From assembly GCF_026719745.1 (NCBI RefSeq), contig NZ_JAPPRQ010000010.1:536-57206 (forward strand): DNA of 56,671 bases, given 5' to 3'. Each line of letters begins with the position of its first letter. Position 1 is the stretch's first letter. Shown here one piece after another: positions 33,255 to 41,727 of the stretch. Made by a program: the position numbers and the translations under genes. Under the pieces are notes generated by a model, which worked only from the letters and a program-made list of their open reading frames with translations, had not been told where the DNA came from and made no database searches. Source of the DNA: Clostridium sp. ZS2-4. GTDB lineage: Bacteria; Bacillota; Clostridia; Clostridiales; Clostridiaceae.

Positions 33255-35177
33255 ATGAATTTAATAACTTTAGAAAATATAAGTAAAAGCTATGGAGAGA
33301 AGGTTCTTTTAAAAGATATATCCTTGATAATTAATGAAGGCGAAAAGATAGGATTAATAGGTATCAACGGAACAGGAAAATCCACATTGTTAAAGGTGAT
33401 AGCTGGTGTAGAAAATTATGATGATGGAAAAATAACAAAAGCCAGCAAGCTTACAATAGAATATCTGTCTCAAACAGCAGATTTTGATGATGATGCCAAG
33501 GTTATAGAACAGATATTTAAGGGAAATTCACCGATAATGAAGCTGCTTCGTGAATATGAAAACACTATTGAAAAATTAGAAAATAATCCTGAGGATAGTG
33601 GACTTCAGAAAAAGATTTCGCAGCTTAATGAAAAAATGGATGCAGCAAGTGCATGGGAAATTGAAAGCCAGGCAAAAACAATACTTACTAAGCTTGGTAT
33701 AAAGAATTTTGATGATAAGGTAGGAACATTATCCGGAGGACAGAGAAAGAGAATTGCCTTAGCAGGAGCATTGATAAGTCCCTGCGATTTATTAATCTTA
33801 GATGAGCCTACAAACCATATGGACAATGAAACAGTAAAATGGCTTGAGGAATATTTGAATAATAGAAAAGGTGCTCTTATAATGATTACCCATGACAGAT
33901 ATTTTTTAGATAGGGTAACCAACAGAATGTTAGAACTGAATAATGGAAAAATATATAGTTATGTAGGTAATTACAGTACTTTTTTAGAAGCTAAAGCAGA
34001 AAGAGAAGCATTTAATGAATCTGTAGAGATGAAAAGACAGAATTTGTTAAGACGTGAGCTTGCATGGATAAGAAGAGGAGCAAAGGCGAGAAGTACTAAA
34101 CAGAAGGCAAGAATAGATAGATTTAATGAATTGACATCTCAGGAAATAGATACAAAAAATGAAAAAGTAGAAATATCTGTAGGAAGCAGCAGGCTTGGGA
34201 AGAAGGTTATAAACCTTGAAAATATAAGTAAAAGTTATGAGGGGAAAAAGCTTATTGATGATTTTAGCTTTATTTTTAAGAAAGAGGATAGAGTTGGTAT
34301 CATAGGTTCTAATGGTATTGGAAAATCTACACTGCTTAATATAATTACGGATAAGATCAAACCAGATAGAGGAACTGTAGATACTGGTGAAACAGTTAAG
34401 ATAGGATATTTTTCTCAGGAATATAACAATATAGATGAATCTATGAGAGCAATAGAGTATATAAGGGAAGGTGCTGAATTTATAAAAACAGAAGATGGAA
34501 CACCAGTCAGTGCATCTAAAATGATGGAGAGATTTCTGTTTATACCAGAGATTCAGTGGACTAAGATATCAAGATTATCTGGAGGAGAGAAAAGAAGACT
34601 TCATCTTCTAAGAGTTTTGATAGAAGCTCCTAATGTTCTTATACTAGATGAGCCTACAAATGATTTGGATATAGAAACTTTAAATGTTCTTGAAGAATAT
34701 ATAGAGCAATTTAATGGAACAGTCATAACTGTTTCTCATGACAGATATTTTTTGGATAAGGTGGTAAATGAAATAATTTCATTCAAGGGTAATGGTACTG
34801 TAGAAAAATTTACAGGAAATTATTCAGAGTATATGGAATGTGTAGAAAAACAGATTAAAGAAGAGGAAAAAAGTGAAAAACAAATAAAAAATAATAAGGA
34901 TAAGAACAATAAGGAAAGTGAAAAGCCTAAAGTTAATAAAAGCTTAAAGTTTTCATACAAGGAAAAACTAGAATATGAACAGATTGACGGAAAGATAGAA
35001 GAGGCAGAAATGGAGCTGGAGGAAGTGAAAGAAAAATTAAATTCCGCTGGATGTGAATATACTCTTCTTCAGGAACTTCTTGAAAATCAGAAAGAAATTG
35101 AGGATAAATTGGATTATTTGATGGAAAGATGGACATACTTAAATGAATTGGCAGAACAAATTAATATGGGAAAATAG
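33255..35177 (+). CDS. ABC-F family ATPase (Uup-like)
   Basis: A 640-residue soluble protein with two ABC cassettes and no membrane segments. Walker A motifs are GINGTGKST and GSNGIGKST, signatures LSGGQRKRIALAG and LSGGEKRRLHLLRV, and Walker B/ABC-F motifs LLILDEPTNHMD and VLILDEPTNDLD. The inter-domain linker is rich in Arg (RRELAWIRRGAKARSTKQKA), which in ABC-F proteins reaches into the ribosomal E site. The Lys/Glu-rich tail (about 540-640) is a coiled coil as in Uup. It likely acts in translation or ribosome quality control; antibiotic resistance is not indicated by sequence. The ATG at 33255 follows GAAAGGAC; an earlier in-frame start at 33216 lacks one. Confidence 0.9.
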   Translation: MNLITLENISKSYGEKVLLKDISLIINEGEKIGLIGINGTGKSTLLKVIAGVENYDDGKITKASKLTIEYLSQTADFDDDAKVIEQIFKGNSPIMKLLREYENTIEKLENNPEDSGLQKKISQLNEKMDAASAWEIESQAKTILTKLGIKNFDDKVGTLSGGQRKRIALAGALISPCDLLILDEPTNHMDNETVKWLEEYLNNRKGALIMITHDRYFLDRVTNRMLELNNGKIYSYVGNYSTFLEAKAEREAFNESVEMKRQNLLRRELAWIRRGAKARSTKQKARIDRFNELTSQEIDTKNEKVEISVGSSRLGKKVINLENISKSYEGKKLIDDFSFIFKKEDRVGIIGSNGIGKSTLLNIITDKIKPDRGTVDTGETVKIGYFSQEYNNIDESMRAIEYIREGAEFIKTEDGTPVSASKMMERFLFIPEIQWTKISRLSGGEKRRLHLLRVLIEAPNVLILDEPTNDLDIETLNVLEEYIEQFNGTVITVSHDRYFLDKVVNEIISFKGNGTVEKFTGNYSEYMECVEKQIKEEEKSEKQIKNNKDKNNKESEKPKVNKSLKFSYKEKLEYEQIDGKIEEAEMELEEVKEKLNSAGCEYTLLQELLENQKEIEDKLDYLMERWTYLNELAEQINMGK

Positions 35178-35193
35178 GTGAAAGATATGTATG

Positions 35194-35237
35194 AACAGCT
35201 TACATATAGTAATAAGACTATGTGTAAGCTGTTTTTG
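35194..35237 (+). terminator. Terminator after the ABC-F gene
   Basis: AACAGCTTACA (35194-35204) pairs perfectly with TGTAAGCTGTT (35223-35233), followed by TTTTG. Confidence 0.82.
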
Positions 35238-35381
35238 TATAGAGATTTATAAATTTTCCATGAAAAACATATGATTTTATATAATGAAAGTTTAAGAAAA
35301 ATTTAATGTAGATGTAGGTGGAAGTTTATGGAAATAAATGGTAATATAAATTTAAGTTTATTAATAAAATATTTTAATACG

Positions 35382-35423
35382 CATTGATTATCTATTTTTC
35401 ATGAATTGAAGATATAATCAATG
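35382..35423. repeat. Inverted repeat upstream of the HtrA-like gene
   Basis: CATTGATTAT (35382-35391) and ATAATCAATG (35414-35423) are exact complements with a 22-base loop that adds a CT/AG pair. It lies 46 bases before the start codon and may be an operator or a 5' UTR hairpin. Confidence 0.5.
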
Positions 35424-35468
35424 TTTATGTAATTTTGGAAACGTACAAAATTAAGGGGGGGATTAATT

Positions 35469-36560
35469 GTGAAAAAAAAATTTCTTACGTTTCTTTTGAG
35501 TATCAGTATGGTATTTTCTATGAGTACAATAGCTTTTGCTTCAGAAGGGAATGACAAAGCTGTTAAAAGTTCCATAGTACAAATTAAAAAGGTACAGTCA
35601 GAAACTGGAAAGCAAGAACAAAAAGTATCTGATGTGATTGATGAAGTAAATCAATCAGTAGTAGCTGTAATAGGTGAAAATAAAAAAATACGTGAGCAGG
35701 ATGAGCAATATACAAAATTCCCCAAAGCTCTGCAGCATGGTTCAGGTGTAGTATTAAGCAAAGATGGAAGAATATTAACAAATAATCATGTAGTAGATGG
35801 CCTTGATGATATCTATGTTGTTACATATGATGGAAATGTATACAAGGCTAAGCTTTTATATGCAGATAAGGACATTGATTTGGCTCTTCTTAAGATTAAT
35901 AGATCAGATTTAAAAGCAATAAAATTAGCAGATAAAGAGAATATGAAAGTTGGAGATGAAGTTGTTGCTATTGGTACTCCGTTATTTTTTGGCTACAGAA
36001 ACAGTGCCAGTAAAGGTATTATAAGTGGTTTAAACAGACCGGTAGATCGTTCATATATGTATTTGCAGACAGATGCTGCAATAAATCCTGGAAATAGCGG
36101 TGGACCCTTAGTAAATATGAATGGAGAACTGGTTGGTATCAATACTTTGGGATACATGTTCACTCAGGGAATGAATTTTTCTATTCCAATAGATAATATC
36201 AATTACTTTGTAGATCAATATGATAAATTTGGAAGAATAAAAAGATGTTTTACAGGAATAGAATTTGAAGAAAACTGGGCAGCACTATTGGGACTTCCAA
36301 GCAATCAAGGATTAAAAGTAGTAACAATTCAAAAGGATGCAGTAGTGAATTCTAATCAGGTAAAGGAAGGGGATATGTTGGAAGCAATAGATGGAAAGTC
36401 CATAACATCTATTGCTCAGTACAATGAAATATTAAAAAAACACTTGCCAGGTGATAAAGTAAAAGTAACCTTCAGTAGAGGAAATGAAAAATTTGATATT
36501 ACAGTAACATTGAAAGAAGCAAATAATAAACAAAACAGCAAAGCTGGAAAGGAGGATTAG
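35469..36560 (+). CDS. HtrA/DegP-like serine protease with PDZ domain
   Basis: This 363-residue exported trypsin-like protease has an N-terminal signal peptide (about 1-25, ending AFASEG) and a cell-surface location is expected. The catalytic triad is visible as H107 (TNNHVVDG), D137 (DIDLALLKI) and S210 (NPGNSGGPL). The C-terminal third (about 265-350) is a PDZ domain with GLKVVTIQKDAVV, EGDMLEAIDGKSI and LPGDKVKVTF. It starts at GTG after a strong GGGGGG site. The next gene follows by five bases, so the large secreted protein is its operon partner and perhaps a substrate or client. The role is envelope protein quality control. Confidence 0.9.
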   Translation: MKKKFLTFLLSISMVFSMSTIAFASEGNDKAVKSSIVQIKKVQSETGKQEQKVSDVIDEVNQSVVAVIGENKKIREQDEQYTKFPKALQHGSGVVLSKDGRILTNNHVVDGLDDIYVVTYDGNVYKAKLLYADKDIDLALLKINRSDLKAIKLADKENMKVGDEVVAIGTPLFFGYRNSASKGIISGLNRPVDRSYMYLQTDAAINPGNSGGPLVNMNGELVGINTLGYMFTQGMNFSIPIDNINYFVDQYDKFGRIKRCFTGIEFEENWAALLGLPSNQGLKVVTIQKDAVVNSNQVKEGDMLEAIDGKSITSIAQYNEILKKHLPGDKVKVTFSRGNEKFDITVTLKEANNKQNSKAGKED

Positions 36561-36565
36561 TTAGT

Positions 36566-38428
36566 ATGAAAAAGTTTGTTTCAATTTTAGCCAGTGTTTG
36601 TGTATCTGCCAGCTTGTTTGCACCAGCAGCATATGCTAAGGATGATAATGGAAAAATTGATTTGTATCAAGTGTTTTCAAATAAAAAAGATATGATGAAA
36701 ACTGATGTAGGAAGCCGCATATATAAATGGTCAATGCATTTACCAGATGATGCTGTTATCTATAAATCCGATAGAGTAAATCGTTTTAATATGTCAACAA
36801 TTAGTTATAAGTCATCTGTTGAGTTGGAAGTTAATAAAAATAAAGATAAACTATCTTTAGAAGAAGTATTATATCAAATGCAAAATTCTTCAGATAGACA
36901 TAACTTTTGGGGATGGGGAGATAAAGAATTTGCTGTTGATATTGCTAAAGATGAAGCAGGGCAAAGGTACATTAGAGTAATAAAATCGAATAAAGGTTAT
37001 GATTATTTTATGGTAGATGAAGCGGCAGAAGAATTAAGAGATTATATAGAAAATAGAATTTATGTAACAAACAATTATATATATAATTTGACAATAAGTA
37101 TGAATGGAGAGTTTTACAAACAGCATGAGGAAATGTTCGATAAATTGGTATCTTCTTTTAAGCTTTCTTTTGATGAAAAGAATCCTTATATAAAGGAACT
37201 TTCAGATTCAGTAAGCACTACTAGAGAATATAAAAATACAAGTTATGGCTGGAAATTAGTAATGAGTCCTTATTGGAAAGTTGAAGGAACGCCTAATGCG
37301 CGTAATCAAAATTTTCGTCCTGTATATAGTGATGAAGAGTTAAATCAAAGTATAAAAATCAGCCAAGAGAATAAAGATGAGTTTAAGATACCAGAAGGAA
37401 TTACTGTCAAGTTAGTAAGTTCAGCTAAAAATGGGGAAACTTCTTGGAAATGGGCAGAGAAAGAAATAAACAAATTAAAAGACAATTATAACAATGAAGC
37501 TTATGAAATATTAAAAAATGAAGGGAAAACCCAAGGAAATACAAAGGTTCAACATGTAGTAATCCGTTATAAGACTGTTACTAAAAATCCATATATCGTT
37601 CATAATGTATATGTTGTAGGAAATGGTTACAAGTATCTAGTAACTGCAACAATGATGGAAGATAAATATAAGGATAATAGTAAGAGAAGCAGTTTTGAAA
37701 ATATGTTAAATTCATTTAAATTGGAAAAAGATTATTTTAGTAAATATTTAGGAAAATTTATTTCTGCTGAATCATTGATAAACTTAAATGCTTCAAAAGA
37801 ATTAAAAATGAAAAAATATGATTTTAATACAAAAGTAACAAAAAGTTGGAATACTTTTGGAGACAGATTTGGCTTTGATGATGATTTTTATGATGATGAA
37901 TTTTTCTATAAGTATGGAGAACAAATATATAGAGACAATATTAGCAACAATGAATATGTAGATGCCTTTGAGCCATCGAGTAATATGCGTGTTAATATGT
38001 TTGCAGGATTGAATACAAGTGAACTAAAGGAAATTATTGAAGATAAAGCAGAAAGATATTTAAATGATGATGAAATTCGAATGGGATTGGCAAAGGTTAA
38101 GATTGAATCAGCTGAATACAATGGAATACAGATATATTACATTGAAAAAGAATATAATTTAGATGCAATTAAGAAGTTTGTAAATCAAGATGAAACAAAG
38201 ACATATGACTTAAAAGGCTTGCAAAATGAATATACACATATTATAAAAATCGGAAAAGACACTTATACACAAACTATAACGTTACCTGTGGCGAATATTA
38301 CATCTAAAAATAAGGCTAAAGTAAAGAAAATATGGGGGAATACTACTATAAATAAAACAAATTACAGTAATCTTAATCTAAAATGGCAGCAGCATAAGCT
38401 TGAAGAATTTGATAAAGAAAAAAAGTAA
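36566..38428 (+). CDS. Large secreted protein of unknown function, partner of HtrA-like protease
   Basis: I recognise no family. The 620-residue product begins with a signal peptide (about 1-24, ending in PAAYAKDD). The rest is charged and Tyr-rich with no Cys. Two similar helical motifs, MFDKLVSSFKLSF (about 190-202) and FENMLNSFKLEKDYF (about 375-390), end blocks of similar size, which suggests two or three repeats of one fold. Surface domains of the PsbP/Mog1 type end in such a motif, but this is only a guess. AAAGGAGG from the end of the protease gene serves its ATG. Confidence 0.6.
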   Translation: MKKFVSILASVCVSASLFAPAAYAKDDNGKIDLYQVFSNKKDMMKTDVGSRIYKWSMHLPDDAVIYKSDRVNRFNMSTISYKSSVELEVNKNKDKLSLEEVLYQMQNSSDRHNFWGWGDKEFAVDIAKDEAGQRYIRVIKSNKGYDYFMVDEAAEELRDYIENRIYVTNNYIYNLTISMNGEFYKQHEEMFDKLVSSFKLSFDEKNPYIKELSDSVSTTREYKNTSYGWKLVMSPYWKVEGTPNARNQNFRPVYSDEELNQSIKISQENKDEFKIPEGITVKLVSSAKNGETSWKWAEKEINKLKDNYNNEAYEILKNEGKTQGNTKVQHVVIRYKTVTKNPYIVHNVYVVGNGYKYLVTATMMEDKYKDNSKRSSFENMLNSFKLEKDYFSKYLGKFISAESLINLNASKELKMKKYDFNTKVTKSWNTFGDRFGFDDDFYDDEFFYKYGEQIYRDNISNNEYVDAFEPSSNMRVNMFAGLNTSELKEIIEDKAERYLNDDEIRMGLAKVKIESAEYNGIQIYYIEKEYNLDAIKKFVNQDETKTYDLKGLQNEYTHIIKIGKDTYTQTITLPVANITSKNKAKVKKIWGNTTINKTNYSNLNLKWQQHKLEEFDKEKK

Positions 38429-38463
38429 ATTGTAAATAAAAATGACTAATTTATATTAAACTT

Positions 38464-38508
38464 AGGACTGTATATGGATCGTTATTAAATCTATATACAG
38501 TCCTTTTA
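38464..38508. terminator. Terminator between the secreted protein and convergent YdcZ genes
   Basis: AGGACTGTATAT (38464-38475) and ATATACAGTCCT (38493-38504) pair perfectly and lead into TTTTATTT. Confidence 0.82.
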
Positions 38509-38595
38509 TTTGTGTTGAGTGTAGATGTAATTATATCTATTCACGATAATACTCCTAGATCTATGGGATGAGAGTAGGAACTAGGATAAGGATTT

Positions 38596-39048
38596 CTAAG
38601 CTTCTGATTTAACCAAGGATTTTTTATCAACGCTAAAATTGTATGTCAATCCTGCAATAATCAAAAATCCACCAATTATTTTGCCTTTAGAAATCAAATT
38701 ACCTGTAAAATAATCTATAATTATTCCCGTAAAAAGTTGTCCACTAAAGATAAGTAAAGTTGAATAAATTGTTGGTATTTTAGGTATTACGATATTTGAT
38801 ATGGCAACAACTATTACCCCTACTAATCCACCTAAATAAGCCCAAAATGGAATATTAGATAAACTATTGAAAGATAAGTTCATAGTATCATTTCTAAATA
38901 ATAGAACAATAATGGTAAATAATAATCCTACTATATAGTTAACAAAAGTACCTTGAAAGACACCTATCCTTTTGGCTAATTGTGAATTAATTATCATTGA
39001 TAGAAGAACCAAACACCCAGCTATAAATGCAAGTATAATATACAGCAT
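38596..39048 (-). CDS. YdcZ (DUF606) family DMT transporter, second of a pair
   Basis: A 150-residue membrane protein with five transmembrane segments, the half-size drug/metabolite transporter type. The N-terminal NSQLAKRIGVFQGTFVNY and the middle YLGGLVGVIVV are typical of YdcZ proteins. It follows the related 140-residue gene by 13 bases on the same strand; the two probably form an antiparallel heterodimer. GGAGG precedes the ATG. The substrate is unknown. Confidence 0.82.
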   Translation of the reverse strand: MLYIILAFIAGCLVLLSMIINSQLAKRIGVFQGTFVNYIVGLLFTIIVLLFRNDTMNLSFNSLSNIPFWAYLGGLVGVIVVAISNIVIPKIPTIYSTLLIFSGQLFTGIIIDYFTGNLISKGKIIGGFLIIAGLTYNFSVDKKSLVKSEA

Positions 39049-39061
39049 ATCATTTACCTCC

Positions 39062-39484
39062 TTAATATGTTATCATTACAGCTATTCCTATAAAGATTAA
39101 TAAAAATCCTATTAGCTTTTCATTTCTAAATTTGTATTTATTCATTCCTAACAATCCAAAATGATCTACAATTACTGATGCGATAGATTGTCCTAATAAA
39201 CCTAGAGATAATGTTAGAGATACTCCCATATTTTTAAAGCATAGATTATTAAACAGTACAAGGAAAACTCCAACACCACCGCCGCTAAGCAGATAAATAG
39301 GAACTTTTTGTTTAAAATTGAAAGTTTTTTTCTTAATTATTAAGAGTAAGCTTATTGATAACAGTCCTACTATATGGATTATTAGTATTGAAAAATAATC
39401 ATCCAGGTGTTTTGCTAAGGTTCCATTAAAGGTCACCATAATGGCAATCAATAAACCTGAAAATGCAGCTGATAATTTATACAT
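39062..39484 (-). CDS. YdcZ (DUF606) family DMT transporter, first of a pair
   Basis: A 140-residue five-helix membrane protein: FNGTLAKHLDDYFSILIIHI at the N-terminus, SGGGVGVFLVLFNN in the middle and SLGLLGQSIASVIVDHFGLL later, as in YdcZ proteins. It is the first gene of the pair, read divergently from a Crp-type regulator with a 16-bp palindrome between them, so transport is probably controlled by that regulator. GGAGGA precedes the ATG. Ligand unknown. Confidence 0.82.
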   Translation of the reverse strand: MYKLSAAFSGLLIAIMVTFNGTLAKHLDDYFSILIIHIVGLLSISLLLIIKKKTFNFKQKVPIYLLSGGGVGVFLVLFNNLCFKNMGVSLTLSLGLLGQSIASVIVDHFGLLGMNKYKFRNEKLIGFLLIFIGIAVMITY

Positions 39485-39554
39485 TTAACGTCCTCCAGTT
39501 CTTAATTATTTCCTTTTACTTCATTAAAATTAACACATAACCAACTGATAGTAA

Positions 39555-39570
39555 TAGGACATATGTCCTA
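39555..39570. promoter_or_regulatory. 16-bp palindromic operator for the second Crp-like regulator
   Basis: TAGGACATATGTCCTA is a perfect palindrome between the divergent regulator and YdcZ genes. TATAAT at 39588-39593 would start transcription near 39600, so the palindrome centre lies near -38 to -41, the class II activator position for the regulator's own gene. Confidence 0.7.
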
Positions 39571-39619
39571 AATTCAATTAAATGCTTTATAATATAATTA
39601 AGTCAGGAGGAATATATGA

Positions 39620-40315
39620 ATGCTGAGAATAAATGATGAAAATAAATTAGAGTATTACATTGATAAATATAAGATTAGAGATATTTTTGATAAAGATGTG
39701 AAAAAATACATGGAGTTAATCTTATTTAATAAAAATGATCATATCTGCAGATCTACTGAAAAAATAGAGTACTTTTATTTTTTAGTTAAAGGAAAGGTAA
39801 AAGTATATACTTTGTTGAAGAATGGAAAATCTCTTTTATTGCAATTTTATAAACCATTAAATATTTTTGGTGATATTGAATTTGTTGATATTGATAAAAC
39901 ATCATCTAACATTCAAGCTATGGAGAGTACTTTGTGTATAGGTATTTCAATGGAGAATTTAAGAAAAAATGCACTTGATGATACAAAGTTTTTAAAATAT
40001 ATATGCAGAAATTTGGGAAGTAAATTAGATAAATTTTCAAAGTTTAGTTCCATTAATCTGCTATATCCATTAGAAAATAGATTAGCTAGCTATATTTTGG
40101 CTATTACACCTGACAGTGACAATTCATCTAATACAGATGGTTTTTTTACATATAAGCTGACAGAGATGGCAGATTTGCTTGGAACCAGTTATAGACACTT
40201 AACCAGAACTATAAATAAATTATGTAATGAAAACATCATAAAAAAAGAAAAGGATTCAATAATTATTTTAAATAGAGAATTATTAGAAGAATTAGCTTGT
40301 GATATTTATGAATAA
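39620..40315 (+). CDS. Crp/Fnr-family transcriptional regulator (YeiL-like)
   Basis: At 231 residues, this has an N-terminal sensor barrel (YFLVKGKVKVYTLLKNGKSL and FGDIEFVD) and a C-terminal winged helix (LTEMADLLGTSYRHLTRTIN). The layout and the neighbouring YdcZ genes recall the YeiL group. AGGAGG lies nine bases upstream of the ATG. A seven-codon frame (ATG 39616, out of frame by one base) overlaps this start. It is divergent from the transporter pair it probably controls and probably regulates itself through the palindrome. Confidence 0.85.
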   Translation: MLRINDENKLEYYIDKYKIRDIFDKDVKKYMELILFNKNDHICRSTEKIEYFYFLVKGKVKVYTLLKNGKSLLLQFYKPLNIFGDIEFVDIDKTSSNIQAMESTLCIGISMENLRKNALDDTKFLKYICRNLGSKLDKFSKFSSINLLYPLENRLASYILAITPDSDNSSNTDGFFTYKLTEMADLLGTSYRHLTRTINKLCNENIIKKEKDSIIILNRELLEELACDIYE

Positions 40316-40355
40316 TGAATAAATTATCTTTTAGAAAAAAATTCACACCACAAGA

Positions 40356-40381
40356 AAAGCCCGAAATATAGGGCTTTTTTC
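40356..40381 (+). terminator. Terminator after the YeiL-like regulator
   Basis: AAAGCCC (40356-40362) pairs with GGGCTTT (40371-40377), continuing into TTTTTT. Confidence 0.88.
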
Positions 40382-40433
40382 TATTGTTACAAAATTTACC
40401 TTACAAAAAAGTAAATTAGCATATTGACAAAGT

Positions 40434-40463
40434 GGTATAAGCATATTACTATGTAATTGTAAA
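40434..40463 (+). promoter_or_regulatory. Promoter of the iron ABC transporter operon
   Basis: A perfect TTGACA (40434-40439) and a 4/6 -10 element TGTAAA (40458-40463) are spaced by 18 nt. The Fur box begins one base later. Confidence 0.55.
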
Positions 40464-40478
40464 TGATAATTGATATCA
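40464..40478. promoter_or_regulatory. Fur box
   Basis: TGATAATTGATATCA matches the Bacillus Fur 7-1-7 consensus (TGATAATNATTATCA) in all but two positions. It lies 110 bases upstream of the iron-binding lipoprotein gene, right after the promoter. Iron-dependent repression is inferred. Confidence 0.8.
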
Positions 40479-40588
40479 ATTGAATTAAATTAATTGTTGA
40501 ATTGAATTATCAATAATTAATTTATATTTTGAATGTCATACTTAAACCACCAATTTAAACAAAAGAAAAATTTTTAGGAGGAGATTAA

Positions 40589-41662
40589 ATGTTAAAGAAA
40601 AAACTAGGTATCATTTCAACAATACTAACAGTAGCAATATCATCAAGTTTATTAGCTGGCTGTGGAGCAAAAAGTGAGTCAGTACAAAAGGCAGCGCCAA
40701 TAAATAAAGAAAAGGTAGTAAATATATATACAGATAGACATTATGATACAGATGAAGCACTTTATAAAGTATTTACAGAAAAAACAGGAATTAAAGTAAA
40801 TGTGGTAAAAGGCAAGTCTGATGAGTTAATTGAGAGATTAAAAAGAGAAGATAAAGATACAGAAGCAGATTTATTGATAACTGCAGATGTAGGAAGATTA
40901 TATAGAGCTAAGGAAAGCGGAATGCTTCAATCAGTAAAAAGTGATAAACTTACAAAAAATATTCCAGAAAAATATAGAGATGAAGATAATCAATGGTTTG
41001 GTTTAACTAAGAGAGCAAGAGTTGTCGTATATTCAAAAGATAGAGTTGATCCAAAAGAATTATCTACATATGAAGATTTGACAGCTGAAAAGTGGAAGGA
41101 AAAAGTCTTAGTTAGATCATCAACAAACATTTATAACCAATCATTATTAGCATCATTCATTGAAATCAATGGTGAAGAAAAAGCTAAAGAATGGGCAAAA
41201 GGACTTGTATCAAACATGGCTAGGCAGCCAGAAGGTAATGATAGAGACCAGGCAAAAGCAGTAGTTGCTGGCGTTGGTGATGTGGCAATAATGAATACTT
41301 ATTACGTAGGAAAGCTGTTAAATTCATCAGATACGGAAGAGGTTAAAGTAGGAAAGAGTATTGGAGTCTTCTTCCCAAATCAAGATACAACAGGAACACA
41401 TGTAAATATTAGTGGCGCTGGGTTAACAAAATATGCTAAAAATCAAGAAAATGCAGTTGAATTTATTGAATTCCTATCAGGGGCAGAAGCTCAAAAGCAG
41501 TATGCAGAGGCTAATTTTGAATATCCAGTAAATCCTGGAGTTGAAGCATCAGAGCTTCTAAAATCTTGGGGAAGTTTTAAAGAGCAAAATATAAAATTAT
41601 CTAAGCTTGGAGCAAACAATAAAAAAGCAGTTGAAATATTAAATGAAGTAAATTGGAAATAA
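40589..41662 (+). CDS. Ferric iron ABC transporter, substrate-binding lipoprotein
   Basis: This 357-residue extracytoplasmic binding protein of the FbpA/FutA type captures ferric iron. The signal sequence ends in the lipobox LLAGC with the lipidated Cys25. The motifs NIYTDRHYDTDEALY, YRDEDNQWFGLTKRARVVVY and IMNTYYVGKLLNSSD contain the Tyr residues that ligate iron in this family. AGGAGGAG precedes the ATG. It is the first gene of a Fur-box operon; a partial terminator separates it from the permease gene, which would keep the binding protein in excess. Confidence 0.92.
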   Translation: MLKKKLGIISTILTVAISSSLLAGCGAKSESVQKAAPINKEKVVNIYTDRHYDTDEALYKVFTEKTGIKVNVVKGKSDELIERLKREDKDTEADLLITADVGRLYRAKESGMLQSVKSDKLTKNIPEKYRDEDNQWFGLTKRARVVVYSKDRVDPKELSTYEDLTAEKWKEKVLVRSSTNIYNQSLLASFIEINGEEKAKEWAKGLVSNMARQPEGNDRDQAKAVVAGVGDVAIMNTYYVGKLLNSSDTEEVKVGKSIGVFFPNQDTTGTHVNISGAGLTKYAKNQENAVEFIEFLSGAEAQKQYAEANFEYPVNPGVEASELLKSWGSFKEQNIKLSKLGANNKKAVEILNEVNWK

Positions 41663-41671
41663 GCATATTGC

Positions 41672-41698
41672 AAAAGCAGTTCATTTAGCTGCTTTTTT
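41672..41698 (+). terminator. Internal terminator between binding-protein and permease genes
   Basis: AAAAGCAG (41672-41679) pairs with CTGCTTTT (41689-41696), followed by TTCT. It probably tunes the ratio within the operon rather than ending it. Confidence 0.72.
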
Positions 41699-41727
41699 CT
41701 AAATTTATTATAAAGGATGTGATTTCA

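Noticed and set aside
33255-35177. Antibiotic-resistance ABC-F (Vga/Lsa type)
   Set aside because: The tail is a Uup-like coiled coil and no leader peptide with attenuator typical of resistance genes is evident upstream.
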